The notes beneath the pieces were generated by a model. That model was not told where the DNA came from. It searched no databases and was given only the letters and a program-made list of their open reading frames with translations. This document shows positions 8,560 to 18,450 of a stretch of 21,718 nt of DNA, one piece after another; position 1 is the first letter of the stretch, and each line of letters starts with the position of its first letter. The position numbers and the translations under genes are program-made. The DNA is taken from NCBI GenBank assembly GCA_003427395.1, contig BFEA01000157.1, positions 1,254,498 to 1,276,215 on the forward strand. The letters run 5' to 3'. The DNA is from Chara braunii. Taxonomy: Eukaryota > Streptophyta > Charophyceae > Charales > Characeae.

Positions 8560-10108
8560 GCCTACAAGAGAGGGCATCCGCTACTTTGTTGTAGCATCCA
8601 TTTTTATGTTTCAGTTCAAAGTCAAACATGTCTATGAACTGAATATATCGTGCCAACTTATCGTTTAACTCTCCCTGGGACTTCATCCACTGTAAGGTGG
8701 AGTGATCTGAGAAGATCTTGAAGTGTCTTCCCATGAGAAAGTGCTTCCAATGTTTCAGGGCACAAACAAGAGCATACAGTTCTTTCTCGTTGGTAGAGTC
8801 CTGAAGCTTTCGAGTCTTGATCTTCTTACTCATGAACTCTACTGGCCGTAGACCATTCCCATCATCTTGCCGAAGAACTGCCCCAATGCCATACTGACTG
8901 GTGTCAGTGGTCAGGATAAATGGCAGAGTGGGGTCGGACAACTTCAGCACTAGTGCACGAGTCAAGGCCTTCTTGAGTCGTGTGAAGGCCAACTGACAGG
9001 GAAGGGATCAAAGAAATGGAGTGTCTTTCTTTGTTAGGTTGGTCAGGGGTGCAGCCAGTGCAGAAAAGTTCCTGACAAACTTTCTGTAGTATGAGGCTAA
9101 ACCCATGAAGGACCTGACATCCCTCACTGTCTGTGGCTGGGGCCACTCCTGAATAGCAACTATCTTGGCTGCTTCAGGAGCCAGGCCATCTCCAGAGATT
9201 ACATGACCCAGATAGATGACAGAGGGAACTCCAAAAGAGGACCTCTTTCTTTTGATCTTATACTGGCTGTCACGTAACGACTAAAGGACAAGAGCCAAGT
9301 GCTCCGCATGTTCCCTGGTAGTTCAGCTGAATAACAGGATGTCATCCAGGTAGACAACCATGAACCTGTCTAGGTAAGGCCTGAAAATGCGGTGCATCTC
9401 TGTCTGGAAGGTACTTGGGGCGTTGCGAAGTCCAAATGGCATGACCAGAAACTCGTAAGTACCATACCTGGTCTTGAAGGCTGTCTTATAGACATCCTCC
9501 TCTGCCATCTCAATCTGGTGGTAGCCAGATTTGAGGTCGACTTTGCTGAACACTGTGCAGCCCTGCACCATATCCAGAAGGTCATCAATCCTAGGAAGTG
9601 GCTTTGTACTCTTCCTAGTGATCTTGTTGAGACCCCTGTAGTCGATGCACATTCTGAATTCTCCGTTCCCTTTCGGGACGAAGAGGACTGATGCCCCAAA
9701 TTCAGAAGTGCTCGGTTGTATCCAGCCTTTGCTGGTCAGGGTCTCAAGCTGCTTTCTGAGCTCCTCAAGCTCGGCAGGGGACATCCTGTAGATGCGGCCC
9801 TTGGGAGGAACCGCTCCAGGTAGCAGCTCGATGCAATGCTTGGTTGGCCGGTTGGGTAACCCAAAGGGCTCCTGCATCAAATCAGCGTACTGGTCCACAA
9901 CCTGTTGTATCTCAGGAGGACAGGAAACAGAGGGAGCGTTTGTCTGCTTGACCAAAGCCAAGAACATGCACTCATGGCCATACTGGCGCGAGAGAGCATA
10001 GAACTCCCTCGCTCTCAAACAGTAGCACCTGGTCTTAGGGTGGTGTTCAGCAACAATCATGCATGGTTGATACACCCCCTGTCTGTTAGGCAGTTCAACC
10101 TTTGGGAT
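8560..10108 (-). pseudogene. Reverse transcriptase and RNase H
   Basis: RT copies element RNA into DNA, and RNase H removes the RNA strand. RT motifs are in order: LPPG-like [10 protein letters not shown], the finger motif with [11 protein letters not shown], the first catalytic Asp in [13 protein letters not shown] (Asp at 9538-9536), [13 protein letters not shown], and the YLDD box at 9352-9341. Three in-frame stops follow (TGA 9325-9323, TAG 9283-9281, TGA 9010-9008). Between them the connection domain is readable without a frameshift (IYLGHVISGDGLAP, then FMGLASYYRKFVRNFS). RNase H has TTDTSQYGIGAVL, the Glu in NEKELYALV, FSDHSTLQW and ADALSCRP, the D-E-D set. Catalytic residues are kept while stops accumulate, which fits fairly recent decay by point mutation. 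Confidence 0.92.
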
Positions 10109-10696
10109 CTACTAGTCGAGCCTTGGGTTGACGGCCTTTAGCCACTGCATAGAGAATACCAGGTCAAAGAGTAAATCAGGGAATATGTAGAAGTTCAGAC
10201 TATGCCTGACTTCTCCAGCACTATCGAAGGTAACTGGGATACCCCTGACCTTCTCCTTGATAGTGAGAACAGTGGAGTCACCTATTCTGACCAGCAAAGG
10301 TTGTTGCAACTGCCGAACTTTCATACCCAGATGCAGTTTCTTTACAGCACTGGGAGATATGAAGTTCCTAGTGGCTCCACAATCTAAAAGCCCTTTGATC
10401 CTGATGAAGTTGATCAGGGGCCGAAGTAGGATGAGATCAGACTTGCTTGTCTTTTGTTCTTTCAGATGAAGGAAGAAAGCAGCAAGTGATTGAAGCTCAT
10501 CCTGCCCCGGGTCCTGATCCGGGTCAGGATCCTCATAGCAGAAGGAGGCTGCCCGTGCAATCCCCAAAGTCTCACCTACAGTCTCAACTGAAACAGCTGC
10601 AGATTCACCTACCTGAGCAGATGAGGGTGCAGCACTGGGGGGGACTGCAGTCCCCAGGGTCTGTTTCAGTTTTTGACTGGGGCCTGGCATGTAAGG
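10109..10696 (-). pseudogene. Retropepsin-like aspartic protease region
   Basis: This part of the polyprotein processes Gag-Pol. The active-site motif reads LLDCGATRNFIS, with the Asp at 10384-10382. DCG replaces the more usual DSG/DTG, a variant I regard as common in plant gypsy proteases. It is followed by a hydrophobic flap region and a final FPDLLFDLVFSMQWL block, close to the usual ILGMxWL-type motif. The region shares one frame with the zinc knuckle and with RT. Two consecutive TAG stops (10114-10112 and 10111-10109) separate it from RT. An acidic linker rich in Asp, Pro and Gln lies between the zinc knuckle and the protease. Confidence 0.8.
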
Positions 10697-12259
10697 GCAG
10701 TCCTTTAAAAAGTGCTGGCCCTCACACCTCAGGCAGACCCCTCTCTCCTTTCTTCTTCTCCACACTCCCTCCTGGATCTTGAGGTCATGCCAGGGGAGAG
10801 TGGAGGGATTGAGTGGGTCAGCTGGCATACGGACGTCTTTGGGCAGATTAGGGCGCTGGGAGGAGGAAGGCCGATGTCCCTTGTCTTCCACTTGGGACTG
10901 GCTGAGGCTGTGGTGGAAGAGAATCTTTTCTGCTGCTGCAGAACTCCCAGAACATCCTGAGTCAGGGCCGCTGCAACATCTGTTTCAGCAGCTGATCCAG
11001 TCCCAGCTGATGGTGTATCAGCTTGGGAGTCTGAATCAAAAGCTGATGCAGACCCTGCATGTGCAAAGGCTGCCTTTCCCTTTCTACCACCACGAGGGAA
11101 GACACCTTTCCTCCTGTCAGAGGAGGGGACCTGAACATGAAGTTTTGCCTCCATGTCCAGGGCTGCACGGTCAAAGGATCTCCAATCCTTGTGCCCAACG
11201 CTGTACAAAGCAACATAAAACTTCTCAAGGGCTGCCCTGCAGAAGTTTGTTAGTAGGTCATCTGCAGACATGACCAAGCCAGGTGTGGAAGTTAGTTGCT
11301 CGAACTCTGCAAACAACGATTGCAGGGAACCGCTGTAGCGCTGCTGCCCCAGACGAGCAATCCTGTCAGCAGCTTTGCGGGCCCGCTCCTTGTCTGCAAA
11401 GCGGTCTTCCAGAGCTTGCAGAAGACTATCCACCCCCAATCCCAAAGCCCAATCCTCCATGGTTTTTTGCAGACCACTGGAGGTAGCCCACTTTTGTGCA
11501 GGCCCCTCCAGCAGTCCCAGAACTGTAGCCACCTTTGTCTGTTCTGGGCATATGAAGCCCCTCAAGTAAGCCCTGGTCCCTGCAGCCTAGTCCCCAACAT
11601 CAGTCTTGGGGTCATCCCCTCTAAATTTGTTGGGGGCAAGGATCTTGGGACCTCTCTGATCCCTTGCAACAGCAGCAGCAAAGGTGGGTTTGGTTGAGGC
11701 TTTTTGGGAAGGAGATGGTGAAAGGGGAAGAATGTCGTGAACCAGAGGGTGTTGAAGAGGGAGAAAAGGAAGGTTTTATTGAGAGAGGAGGAGACTGAGG
11801 AGCAATCAGTTTGGCGGCTGTCAACTGAGCAGTCAGATTCTGAATCGCATTCAGTATCTTGGACTGCTGAGCTGCCAGGTCGTCCACCCTGCGTTCCAGG
11901 CGACCGATGCGATCATCCCAGTTAGTGAAATAAGAATTGGTGGCCTTGTGCTCCAGAAGAGCCCACTCCGCCAGATTCTTATTCACCTGGGAGCAGCGGT
12001 CATCTGTCAGGACCTTGTTTAGCTGCTCCAACAGGTACTCCCTGCGAGAAGTATTTGTTGCCGCCTCTAGCTCAGCTGCCTCCTGTCTCTCCAATTCTGC
12101 AAGCAGGGCTTGCTCATGCTGCAGTCTTTCCTGTAGCTCCTTCTTCTTCTGCTGAGTAGCAGTCAGAGGAGTAGTAGGGGTGGAGGTAGATGGTTCTTGC
12201 CCTTCTACCTTCATCACCACTTCTACCCGTGGCTGCTGCTGAGCACCCTGTTCCGCCAT
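10697..12259 (-). pseudogene. gag: gag of the gypsy element, frameshifted
   Basis: Gag forms the retrotransposon's cytoplasmic particle and binds its RNA. I place the start at the ATG at 12259-12257 (MAEQGAQQQPR...), because the frame upstream of it does not look Gag-like. The N-terminal ~150 residues include two predicted coiled coils: a Gln/Glu/Leu-rich stretch at about residues 35-75 and a heptad-like stretch at about 115-150. The frame is lost around 11740-11770. The core continues in another frame with a TAG stop at 11589-11587 and carries the conserved Gag region (GFICPEQTKVATVLGLLEG, then LEDRFADKE). A second frameshift near 10895-10940 moves to the pol frame, where a zinc knuckle lies at 10735-10697. 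It reads C-x2-C-x3-H-x4-C, one residue shorter than the usual C-x2-C-x4-H-x4-C. It is a pseudogene with no single open frame. Confidence 0.85.
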
Positions 12260-13784
12260 TTTCCACTTTTCAAAACAACAATAAATAATGGACAAACAGA
12301 GGAGTATGCAGCGATTTTCAATTTCCTGCAGACACTCAGAAATCGCTGCTGCCTCAGATACAGAGGTAGGTGGGTGAATAGGCAACAAACGGTTTGGTTT
12401 AGAATGGTTTCCCTAGGGTCAGGTGTCAGACAGACTGATAGTCCAGTAAAATCATTCACTCGATTTCCTTTCACTGACCCTGCACCACATTGGAGTTAGT
12501 AGACACAATCCACTAGTCTTCCAGAGAAACACTAGATTTCCAGAGCCCACTAGAAAGCAAGAGTAGTCAGTGAGAATGACAGAACATGGCAAGTACAGAC
12601 AAGAAGGATCAAACAAGCAGAGCGATTCAGTCAGAGATCCTAAATCCTAACTCAGACTCCGATTTTAGCCCTGATGATTTTGGCGGCCATACCCTAGGGT
12701 ATGGCAAAGTACAATGTTCACTGTTTCCAGTGAAATACTGCAAATCCAAACAAGCGCTTCTGCAGTATTGCCAATTTTTGGATTGCGATTGACTGACAAC
12801 TAACATCATTGAATTCTGACGGACAAAATTGAAGTTATGACTGACCCTAGGTAGCACAGACTATAATTAGACTCAGCGCAAAACTGCAATTCACAGTATC
12901 ACTACTTTTCCAGTGCAGGATTCACAGTCTGAGCATTCCAAATCAAGCGCAATACAGTAAGGCAGTCACAAAACAATTTTGGATGCAAAAGAGTCAACAG
13001 AGGGTTAGAAATGAGCAGAGAAGGGTAGGGGAGAGATGGCTATGGCTGTCATGCAGTCTGCGATTTTCACATCCAGTCACTTTTAGACAGATAGACCAGA
13101 ATTACCGACTAATCTAATCCTATCTAAATCGCTATACAAGTAGGTGCATGGAACGGACTCACTTTCAGAGTTTCTTGCAGAGTTGGGTGAAGATCTGGCT
13201 ATGGCAGACTGAATCCCTCATCTCGCGAGTTTCTTCCAGAGCTTCCTCCTCTCTGTCCCACGCACAGAACCACTTCAAACTTGTTGATCCTCTTCGGGAT
13301 CTTGAGGCGCTGCAACCCTTACTGTCAGATTCCCTGAATCTGACCCTGTGGCTCTCAGAAGCCAACAAGAAATGATCTCGCCACAGGTCCCCACAGCGGC
13401 TAATGCTATAATTAGCCTCAGATGAGGTTAATATCACATGTGATTGACATAAACTGTCAATCACCCTCAGCGCTGCTCAGGGATGAAGCCGCCCAGTGAT
13501 CCCTGAAGCCCTCAGGGGTAATTCGCCACTCTGAGGCACTTCGCCATATTGCCCTCAGGGTTGGCTATGGCGAATTAACCCTGTTCTCGCCACTTCCTTG
13601 CAAGCGCTCTGACAGGCTCTGTGCGCTTGCTCAGTACAATCACTGAACTCCTGAATTCACCTCTTGAAATCTTCTTCCCTGCTGACTCAGTACTGGGGAA
13701 GATGAATCGCCATGAACTTCTTGCCAGTATATCGCCAGATGAAGAAGACGCCCCTATTGCGCTCAACCCTCAGTGCTCCAATTC
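12260..13784 (-). other. Long untranslated leader of the gypsy element, rich in hairpins
   Basis: About 1.5 kb separates the primer-binding site from the gag start, long for this class. No frame encodes a recognisable domain. It contains a perfect 20-bp palindrome (12686-12705, halves GCCATACCCT/AGGGTATGGC), then CACTG/CAGTG (12719-12732), then AATACTGC/GCAGTATT (12734-12769), and a 10-bp stem GTGATTGACA/TGTCAATCAC around a 5-nt loop (13440-13464). Known retroelement leaders use such structures for dimerisation or packaging. That role here is inference. Confidence 0.6.
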
Positions 13785-13802
13785 CAACCCGCTTCGATAC
13801 CA
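13785..13802 (-). promoter_or_regulatory. Primer-binding site resembling initiator tRNA-Met
   Basis: Two bases inside the LTR end the minus strand reads TGGTATCGAAGCGGG. The first seven bases (TGGTATC) and the AGC match the plant tRNA-iMet primer site TGGTATCAGAGC, and a few bases differ. This is where minus-strand DNA synthesis would be primed, and its position fixes the 5' LTR boundary. Confidence 0.7.
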
Positions 13803-13804
13803 AC

Positions 13805-14038
13805 TGTTATGAACTTGGTTGTCTGACGATTTTTACCGCCACTCACACACAGGCAGTCTCATACACGCCCATACATGCATAAGAGAAGGGGGAGAGGAGA
13901 CAAAGTCCAGACTGTACACAGATCAAAATAGGCAGCGGAATACATCTATGCACAGGTGGGGAGAAGACACACAATGTTCCTCACCCTCTGACAGTACTCC
14001 CAACAACCAATCACAAGAAGAAACCTGCGAGGATAACA
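13805..14038 (-). repeat. 5' LTR of the gypsy element (234 bp)
   Basis: The boundaries are set by the adjacent primer-binding site and by a 6-bp terminal inverted repeat, TGTTAT (13805-13810) and ATAACA (14033-14038), giving the canonical TG...CA. No second LTR is present, so length and boundaries rest on these signals alone. The candidate 5-bp target-site base set just outside is attga (14039-14043), with no partner to compare. Confidence 0.65.
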
Positions 14039-15919
14039 ATTGAAATTACACTGATGATGAGCCAATGAAAACCAGATATCGTATCTCGCTGTCGATGCGA
14101 ATACCCTTACAAGGGTATCCGCCCTGTTTTTTTCAAGCGACAGACAATAAGTTGGTTTAAAAAGTTGAAGTATTCCGCGTGAGGCGCGGTTGCGCCTGTG
14201 GCTTATGCTGGCTGGGTGGTTGACTAGAATAAAGAGTGTGTGGGCGCGCGGATTTGAGGCGCGCATGATCCTTTTAATTGTTGATGTTTGAGGAGACGGC
14301 GTGACCGCCGGCCGGATTTTTTTATTTTTCTGATTAAGTTAGGATTAAAAAGATTATGTCTCGGTGATCGATGTGCTTGCCTGTGACCTATGCGTACGTG
14401 AGGGGACGGTATCGATAACGAGGAGGCTCGAAGCATTTGCGGTAGGTCTGCGCGTCGCGCAGTATTGGTTTAATTTAGGCGTCCGTCGGAGCTAGACCAA
14501 GACTTGAGCCTAGCACTGGCGGTTACGGTGTCGGACTTTCATCAGGGAGATTCAGGGGTCGAGATCGAGCGGCAGCAGTGCGGGGATATCAGAATAGCGT
14601 GAAGAGACCGAGGGGTTGAGGGCCCGGCGGGGCTATCCCCCTTGGTTTTGCCATTGGCGGCGTCCGGTCGGCGGTGGCATTTTCTAGGTAATTCTTTTTA
14701 GCGCCGTATTTTATTAATTTTTTTTTTATATTCAGGCGTGTCGTTGACCTGGACGCGACGCCTGACTTGATGGTCGTCGCAGCAGTCGAGAACCTTGAGC
14801 GTGTGCCTCGTGCGTTTGACCTGCAGGTTCCTACGTGTTCGGGAAGCCCGCATAATTTTTCGGCCTTGCCGCTTGGAAACTCGGACCGGGGAATTAAACG
14901 CGCATGCGAACTGGTGGGTGACTAAGCCCATGAGGCGGAAGGGACTTGGGTTGCGAAAGCTTTCTGCAGTGGCGCACGTTGGTCGCCCACAGTTCACAGT
15001 GAGAGATTTGAGTGCGAGCATGTCCGCTAGGAGGCAAGGGAGTGGGAAGCCGTCCCTGGGCGAGGCGGTCTGGGGCGCTGTGAGAAGGCTGTTGCAACGG
15101 CTGCCCACCTGCGAAAACTTTTTTTTACACCTCGGCCCTCCAAGTTCCCATTTGAATGTTGCCGCAATGACCAAGATCTGCACCGGGACCCGCTTCGCCA
15201 AGGCTCACAGTGCAGGCTTGTAATAGGCCCGCGTCCACAACACCACGAGCTGCTATGAGAGGCACGTGAGCTTCCCCTTTGAAGACCCGAAAGGTGGTTA
15301 GCTCTGCCTGGGCAGAGCGGGTCCAGGGAAACTCCGCATAGAGATTTGCAGTACGTTAGTAACATTGCTGCAGATCGATCGTCGGGCTAGTCGATTCGGC
15401 AGGTGAGTTTCCACATACTCCTTTAGCAGATTTCGATTTCTAGGACCACCAACCCATGATCGGTATCGCCCAAACGCCCTTCGAAGATGTCTGGGCTAAC
15501 GCAGGTCGGGCACAAACGAGCAGAAAGCCGAAGGCAGTTGTGGAAGGACGAATCCGGACTCCCTTCTGCACTAGGGGCAGGCGGGGCAGGAAGAGTACAG
15601 CATGGGAGGGAGAAAGTGGCTATGGCAGGGGCGAAGGACATGATATCTTGCTCGATACTGGACGGCAACGGGTCGTTGGAGATGCGAAGCATAGGTTTCA
15701 GCCTGGGGCGAACCCGGTAGAAGTGTTAGAACAGCGGGAGAATTAGTACAGCAGGAGGTTAGTGAAGTAGAAGGCAACGGAAAAAGACTGGCGCGAAAGA
15801 CCAGAGAAAGAAACGAGTTGGAGTGAATGAACCTGGGCGGAGTCCGCGCCGAGGTGCATTCGGAAGTAAGGGTGAAGATGGCGAAGTGGAACGGGAGCAT
15901 GACGAGAGGTAGATTCGAG
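14039..15919. other. Gene-poor, hairpin-rich tract
   Basis: Perfect or near-perfect short hairpins cluster at the left: ATACCCT/AGGGTAT with an outer GCG/CGC (14097-14123), AGGCGC/GCGCCT (14182-14197), GCGCGC/GCGCGC (14244-14264), CGGCG/CGCCG (14297-14310) and CTGCGC/GCGCAG (14448-14462). From 14500 to 15900 the sequence is GC-moderate. Overlapping frames occur on both strands (for example 14795-15223 plus and 14698-15201 minus), but neither shows a known domain, so I do not call a gene. Confidence 0.55.
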
Positions 15920-16545
15920 TTCTCACCCGATTCTTGAAGGAATCGGGCGAACCAAAGACAGAAGTTGGGCGTTTCGAGGCGGGCGACCTCGGATTTGTGA
16001 TCGAGTGGTGTGAAAGTTAGTATAAGAATAAGTTAGTATGAAAGTAACGTGCCCTGAGATGGCGATGGCGGAGTGGCGAAAGAGAATGGCGGGAGGGAAA
16101 GTGAATAACTCGCCCGACTCTTGACGAGATCGGGCGAGGGAAGGTGCAAATTAGAGGTTATAATGCCTGGCGAATCCATTGGTAGGCTCCGTTTTGATGA
16201 TACGTTAGTTGAAAAAGGGGTTAGTAGAAAAAAGACTTGGTAGGCTCCGTTTTGATGATACGTTAGTTGAAAAAGGGGTTAGTAGAAAAAAGACTGCGCG
16301 GAGGTAGCAAATAGTGAGATACGGCGGAACAGATAACTCGTAGCTAGCCCTTTTCTTAGCCGAATCAGGCGAACGAGGATTCATTTTAGGGGTTTTTGGG
16401 TCCGGCGAATCGTTTGGTAATATTGGATTTAGCAATAGGATAGTGGTTTTGGGGTTGTGTGAGTTAGAGGCTGCGTAGTGTGTGCCGAAGTGGAATCGTA
16501 GATAGAAGCTGAATGTCTCTTCCCGCATTTTAGCGGGAGATTCAT
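15920..16545. repeat. Dispersed hairpins of a CCCGA/TCGGG family
   Basis: Three clear hairpins: CCCGATTC/GAATCGGG (15926-15947) around ttgaag; CTCGCCCGA+CTC/GAG+TCGGGCGAG (16109-16138) around ttgac, with one bulged A; and TCCCGC/GCGGGA (16521-16538) around atttta, with an outer GAAT/ATTC. A weaker relative lies at 16335-16378. The first two share loop start and context (ttga, and cgggcga after the stem), but their arms extend differently and remain paired. Confidence 0.65.
16180..16295. repeat. Perfect 58-bp tandem duplication
   Basis: 16180-16237 and 16238-16295 are identical as far as I can read, beginning tggtaggctccgttttgatg and ending agaaaaaagact. Identity amid otherwise decayed repeats suggests a recent duplication. 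Confidence 0.9.
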
Positions 16546-17915
16546 CCTCACTTTCTGCATATCTGACAGATAGTGGAACGAAGCCTATGATAAAGTGGAG
16601 AGTGCCTTCACGAGATCGTGGTCATCGTCCCTAAGACCATGGCAGTCTCGTTCTCGGTAGTTGTAGTGGTAACATTCGGAGTACCGGTTGATTTAGTGGG
16701 GCTTGACAGTGATTGGCGTTTGTCATTTTAATCATCAAGCCACGCATCTAACCTAGGCGTTGATCGTAATCCGCATCCCATTGGTGGCTCATTTTCCGTT
16801 CGTATGCTCACTTTGACTGTGACCAGATGCATGACAAGCAATCGGGCGTCAAGGCGATGGTTTGGGGAGCTGAAGTGATTGGGAGGGAACAAAGAAAGAC
16901 AGGGGAAGTTGCAGTAGGCTAGCTGCGGGGAGCAAGCTAGACTGTTGGCAGGTGTGTAGTCTGTCTCATTGTGTTAAGCAGCTGGTGGAGAGCCGCGAGC
17001 TGGCAGATTTCGTCGCAGCCTTCCGTTTCGGGACGGGATTGCTGCTCCAGCGACTCGGCGGTTTGTCGTTACCATGAAAGCGTGATTCACAGTGTGTGTC
17101 GGGATACGGTAACTGTGAACTGTGTCTTCTGTCTGTGTGAACGAGCAGCAGCTAAAAGACGAGGCTGCGACGGCTGTATCCGTGCAACAAAGTGGGGTTG
17201 ATGACTTGTCCGTTGGCCGGTGGGCCACTCATCCCCACGATTGGGGCGACAAGGAAGCAAGTCGTGAAGATCAGACGACTTACCTGTTGGAGGAGCGCTG
17301 CCCAGTCTGCTGTACGGAATAACGGGACATAAACTGCGAGATTGCAGGTCTTTGGCCATCAACACCGCTCGCAGCTAGACGGAGCAGCAGCAAGGCCGGC
17401 AGCGGGGTTGGACACTACCTGTGGGCTGATGCGTTGCTCATCTTGTTGAGCGTGGTATATGGGAAAGTGGGAGCTGCAAGTAAGGAAGGAGAGTGTGTAG
17501 CGGGCATGCCTGACCGATTTCAGGAAGGGGATTCGTTCTCCTTCGATGAACTCAATGGGTGGCAGAGTGGGGCTCTCCCCCTCGGGTATGCCTTGGTCTG
17601 CTATTGCTTCCTCTCTACCACGCTGAGGTCGTACTCACTGTTTCGTCTGAGTATGACTGTGTGAGTCACTGCCACCGGTTGGATCTAACCGTAAGGGTGG
17701 CTCGATGCTGGCTGCAGAAGGGGGACCCAGAAGCCAGGAAGGTCGGTTGGAGGAGGGTAATGCGTACCTGGGCGGGCTTACTTAATCGACTGACGCCGTA
17801 TGTTGAACCGCATGAGTGGGCGGTGCATCTAGCCATGTCCTTATGGGAGGATTCCTTCTCATTTTGCACATTGGCAGACCGCTCAGCTAACAAAGACAGG
17901 GAGTTGTAAGTTACA
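16546..17915. other. No gene seen
   Basis: Medium-length frames on both strands (for example 17559-17909 plus) have no recognisable motifs. A small hairpin, TGGTC/GACCA, lies at 16619-16639. No RNA gene identified. Confidence 0.5.
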
Positions 17916-17954
17916 GGCGTGAGTTCGAATCCAGCAGTGACCGCGGGTCACGCC
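17916..17954. other. Nested hairpins containing a Pol III B-box-like word
   Basis: GGCGTGA (17916-17922) can pair with TCACGCC (17948-17954). Alternatively GTGACC (17937-17942) pairs with GGTCAC (17946-17951), so the two folds compete. The enclosed AGTTCGAATCC (17922-17932) differs by one base from the tRNA B-box consensus. An A-box-like TGGCAGACCG lies about 47 bp upstream. I cannot fold a tRNA cloverleaf here, so at most this is a tRNA-derived SINE head. Confidence 0.35.
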
Positions 17955-18220
17955 TAGCTGCCTGCTCGATCCTTCCAGCAACCTGATACATGCCTAAGAG
18001 TGAGCACTTTGCGTTGTGAATAGCAAGGGCTCAAGGGGAGTGGCGACTGTTTTGCTTCGACGCAGGGGAAGGATCGTGCCCTTAACTTAGATTTTACGTC
18101 GAAATGTTGGGGAGTGACCGTGATTGTTAAACAGGGGCGGGGCTATTGCTATGATTTGGCCAGTCTTCGGGGAGTCGACAATAGCAGTTTGACTACAGCT
18201 GACCAAGTTGCTTCTGTGTG

Positions 18221-18440
18221 TTGGCCGCCATTGCGAGGCCCTCAGGCGAGTGAAGGTATCAAGGCCCTCTCCTGAGAGTTGAGTTTTCCCCTTCTTGTAT
18301 CTCGAGAGTCTCAGACCCCTTGTTCTATCCTTCTTACTCCAAGTCTAGTCTTGTTCCGAGAGGAAGGCGGCAGGCGGGATTGCAACCCGTAGGACCGCAG
18401 CAAGACTCTGTGGGGAGTCAGCCCACCGATTGCAGGAGCT
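18221..18440 (-). repeat. Conserved block, right copy (inverted partner at 3395-3633)
   Basis: On the minus strand this matches the left block in order, from caatcggtgggc (18427-18438 region) through ggttgcaatccc (18377-18388) to caatggcggccaa (ending at 18221). The T-arm-like stem reads CGGG/CCCG here against GTGGG/CCCAC on the left, with the loop TTGCAAT unchanged, which is a compensatory change. It begins just after the stop of the gag-like frame. Confidence 0.75.
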
Positions 18441-18450
18441 CTGCCGGAAC

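Larger units (their letters stand above)
8195..14038 (-). mobile_element. Decayed, 3'-truncated Ty3/gypsy LTR retrotransposon
   Basis: Read on the minus strand the order is 5' LTR (14038-13805), primer-binding site, 1.5-kb leader, gag with zinc knuckle, protease, RT, RNase H and the N-terminal zinc region of integrase. RT and RNase H before integrase is the Ty3/gypsy order. The coding region uses three frames in turn, with six premature stops, so it cannot act alone. Homology ends just after the last cysteine pair of the integrase zinc region near 8195. The catalytic integrase core, any chromodomain, the polypurine tract and the 3' LTR are absent, and no second copy of the LTR is visible. Loss of the 3' end by deletion is the simplest reading. 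The retained full 5' LTR argues against 5' truncation. Confidence 0.9.

Noticed and set aside
10895-10940. Programmed gag-pol frameshift
   Set aside because: The shift lies before the zinc knuckle, inside gag, not at the gag-pol junction. Another shift and six stops are present, so simple decay is more likely.
10447-11697. Several plus-strand frames of 60-164 codons
   Set aside because: They lie opposite gag and protease coding sequence and are shadows of it.
14698-15223. Overlapping 142- and 167-codon frames on opposite strands
   Set aside because: No domain in either. Basic composition and total overlap are typical of chance frames in GC-moderate DNA.
15456-15746. Plus-strand frames of 77-96 codons
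   Set aside because: Two overlapping frames, both Gly/Arg-rich without motifs; purine-rich DNA explains them.
17559-17909. 116-codon plus-strand frame
   Set aside because: Trp/Leu/Arg-rich but without any motif, and a minus-strand frame overlaps it.
17870-17945. tRNA gene
   Set aside because: A B-box-like word is present, but acceptor, D-arm and anticodon stems cannot be formed.
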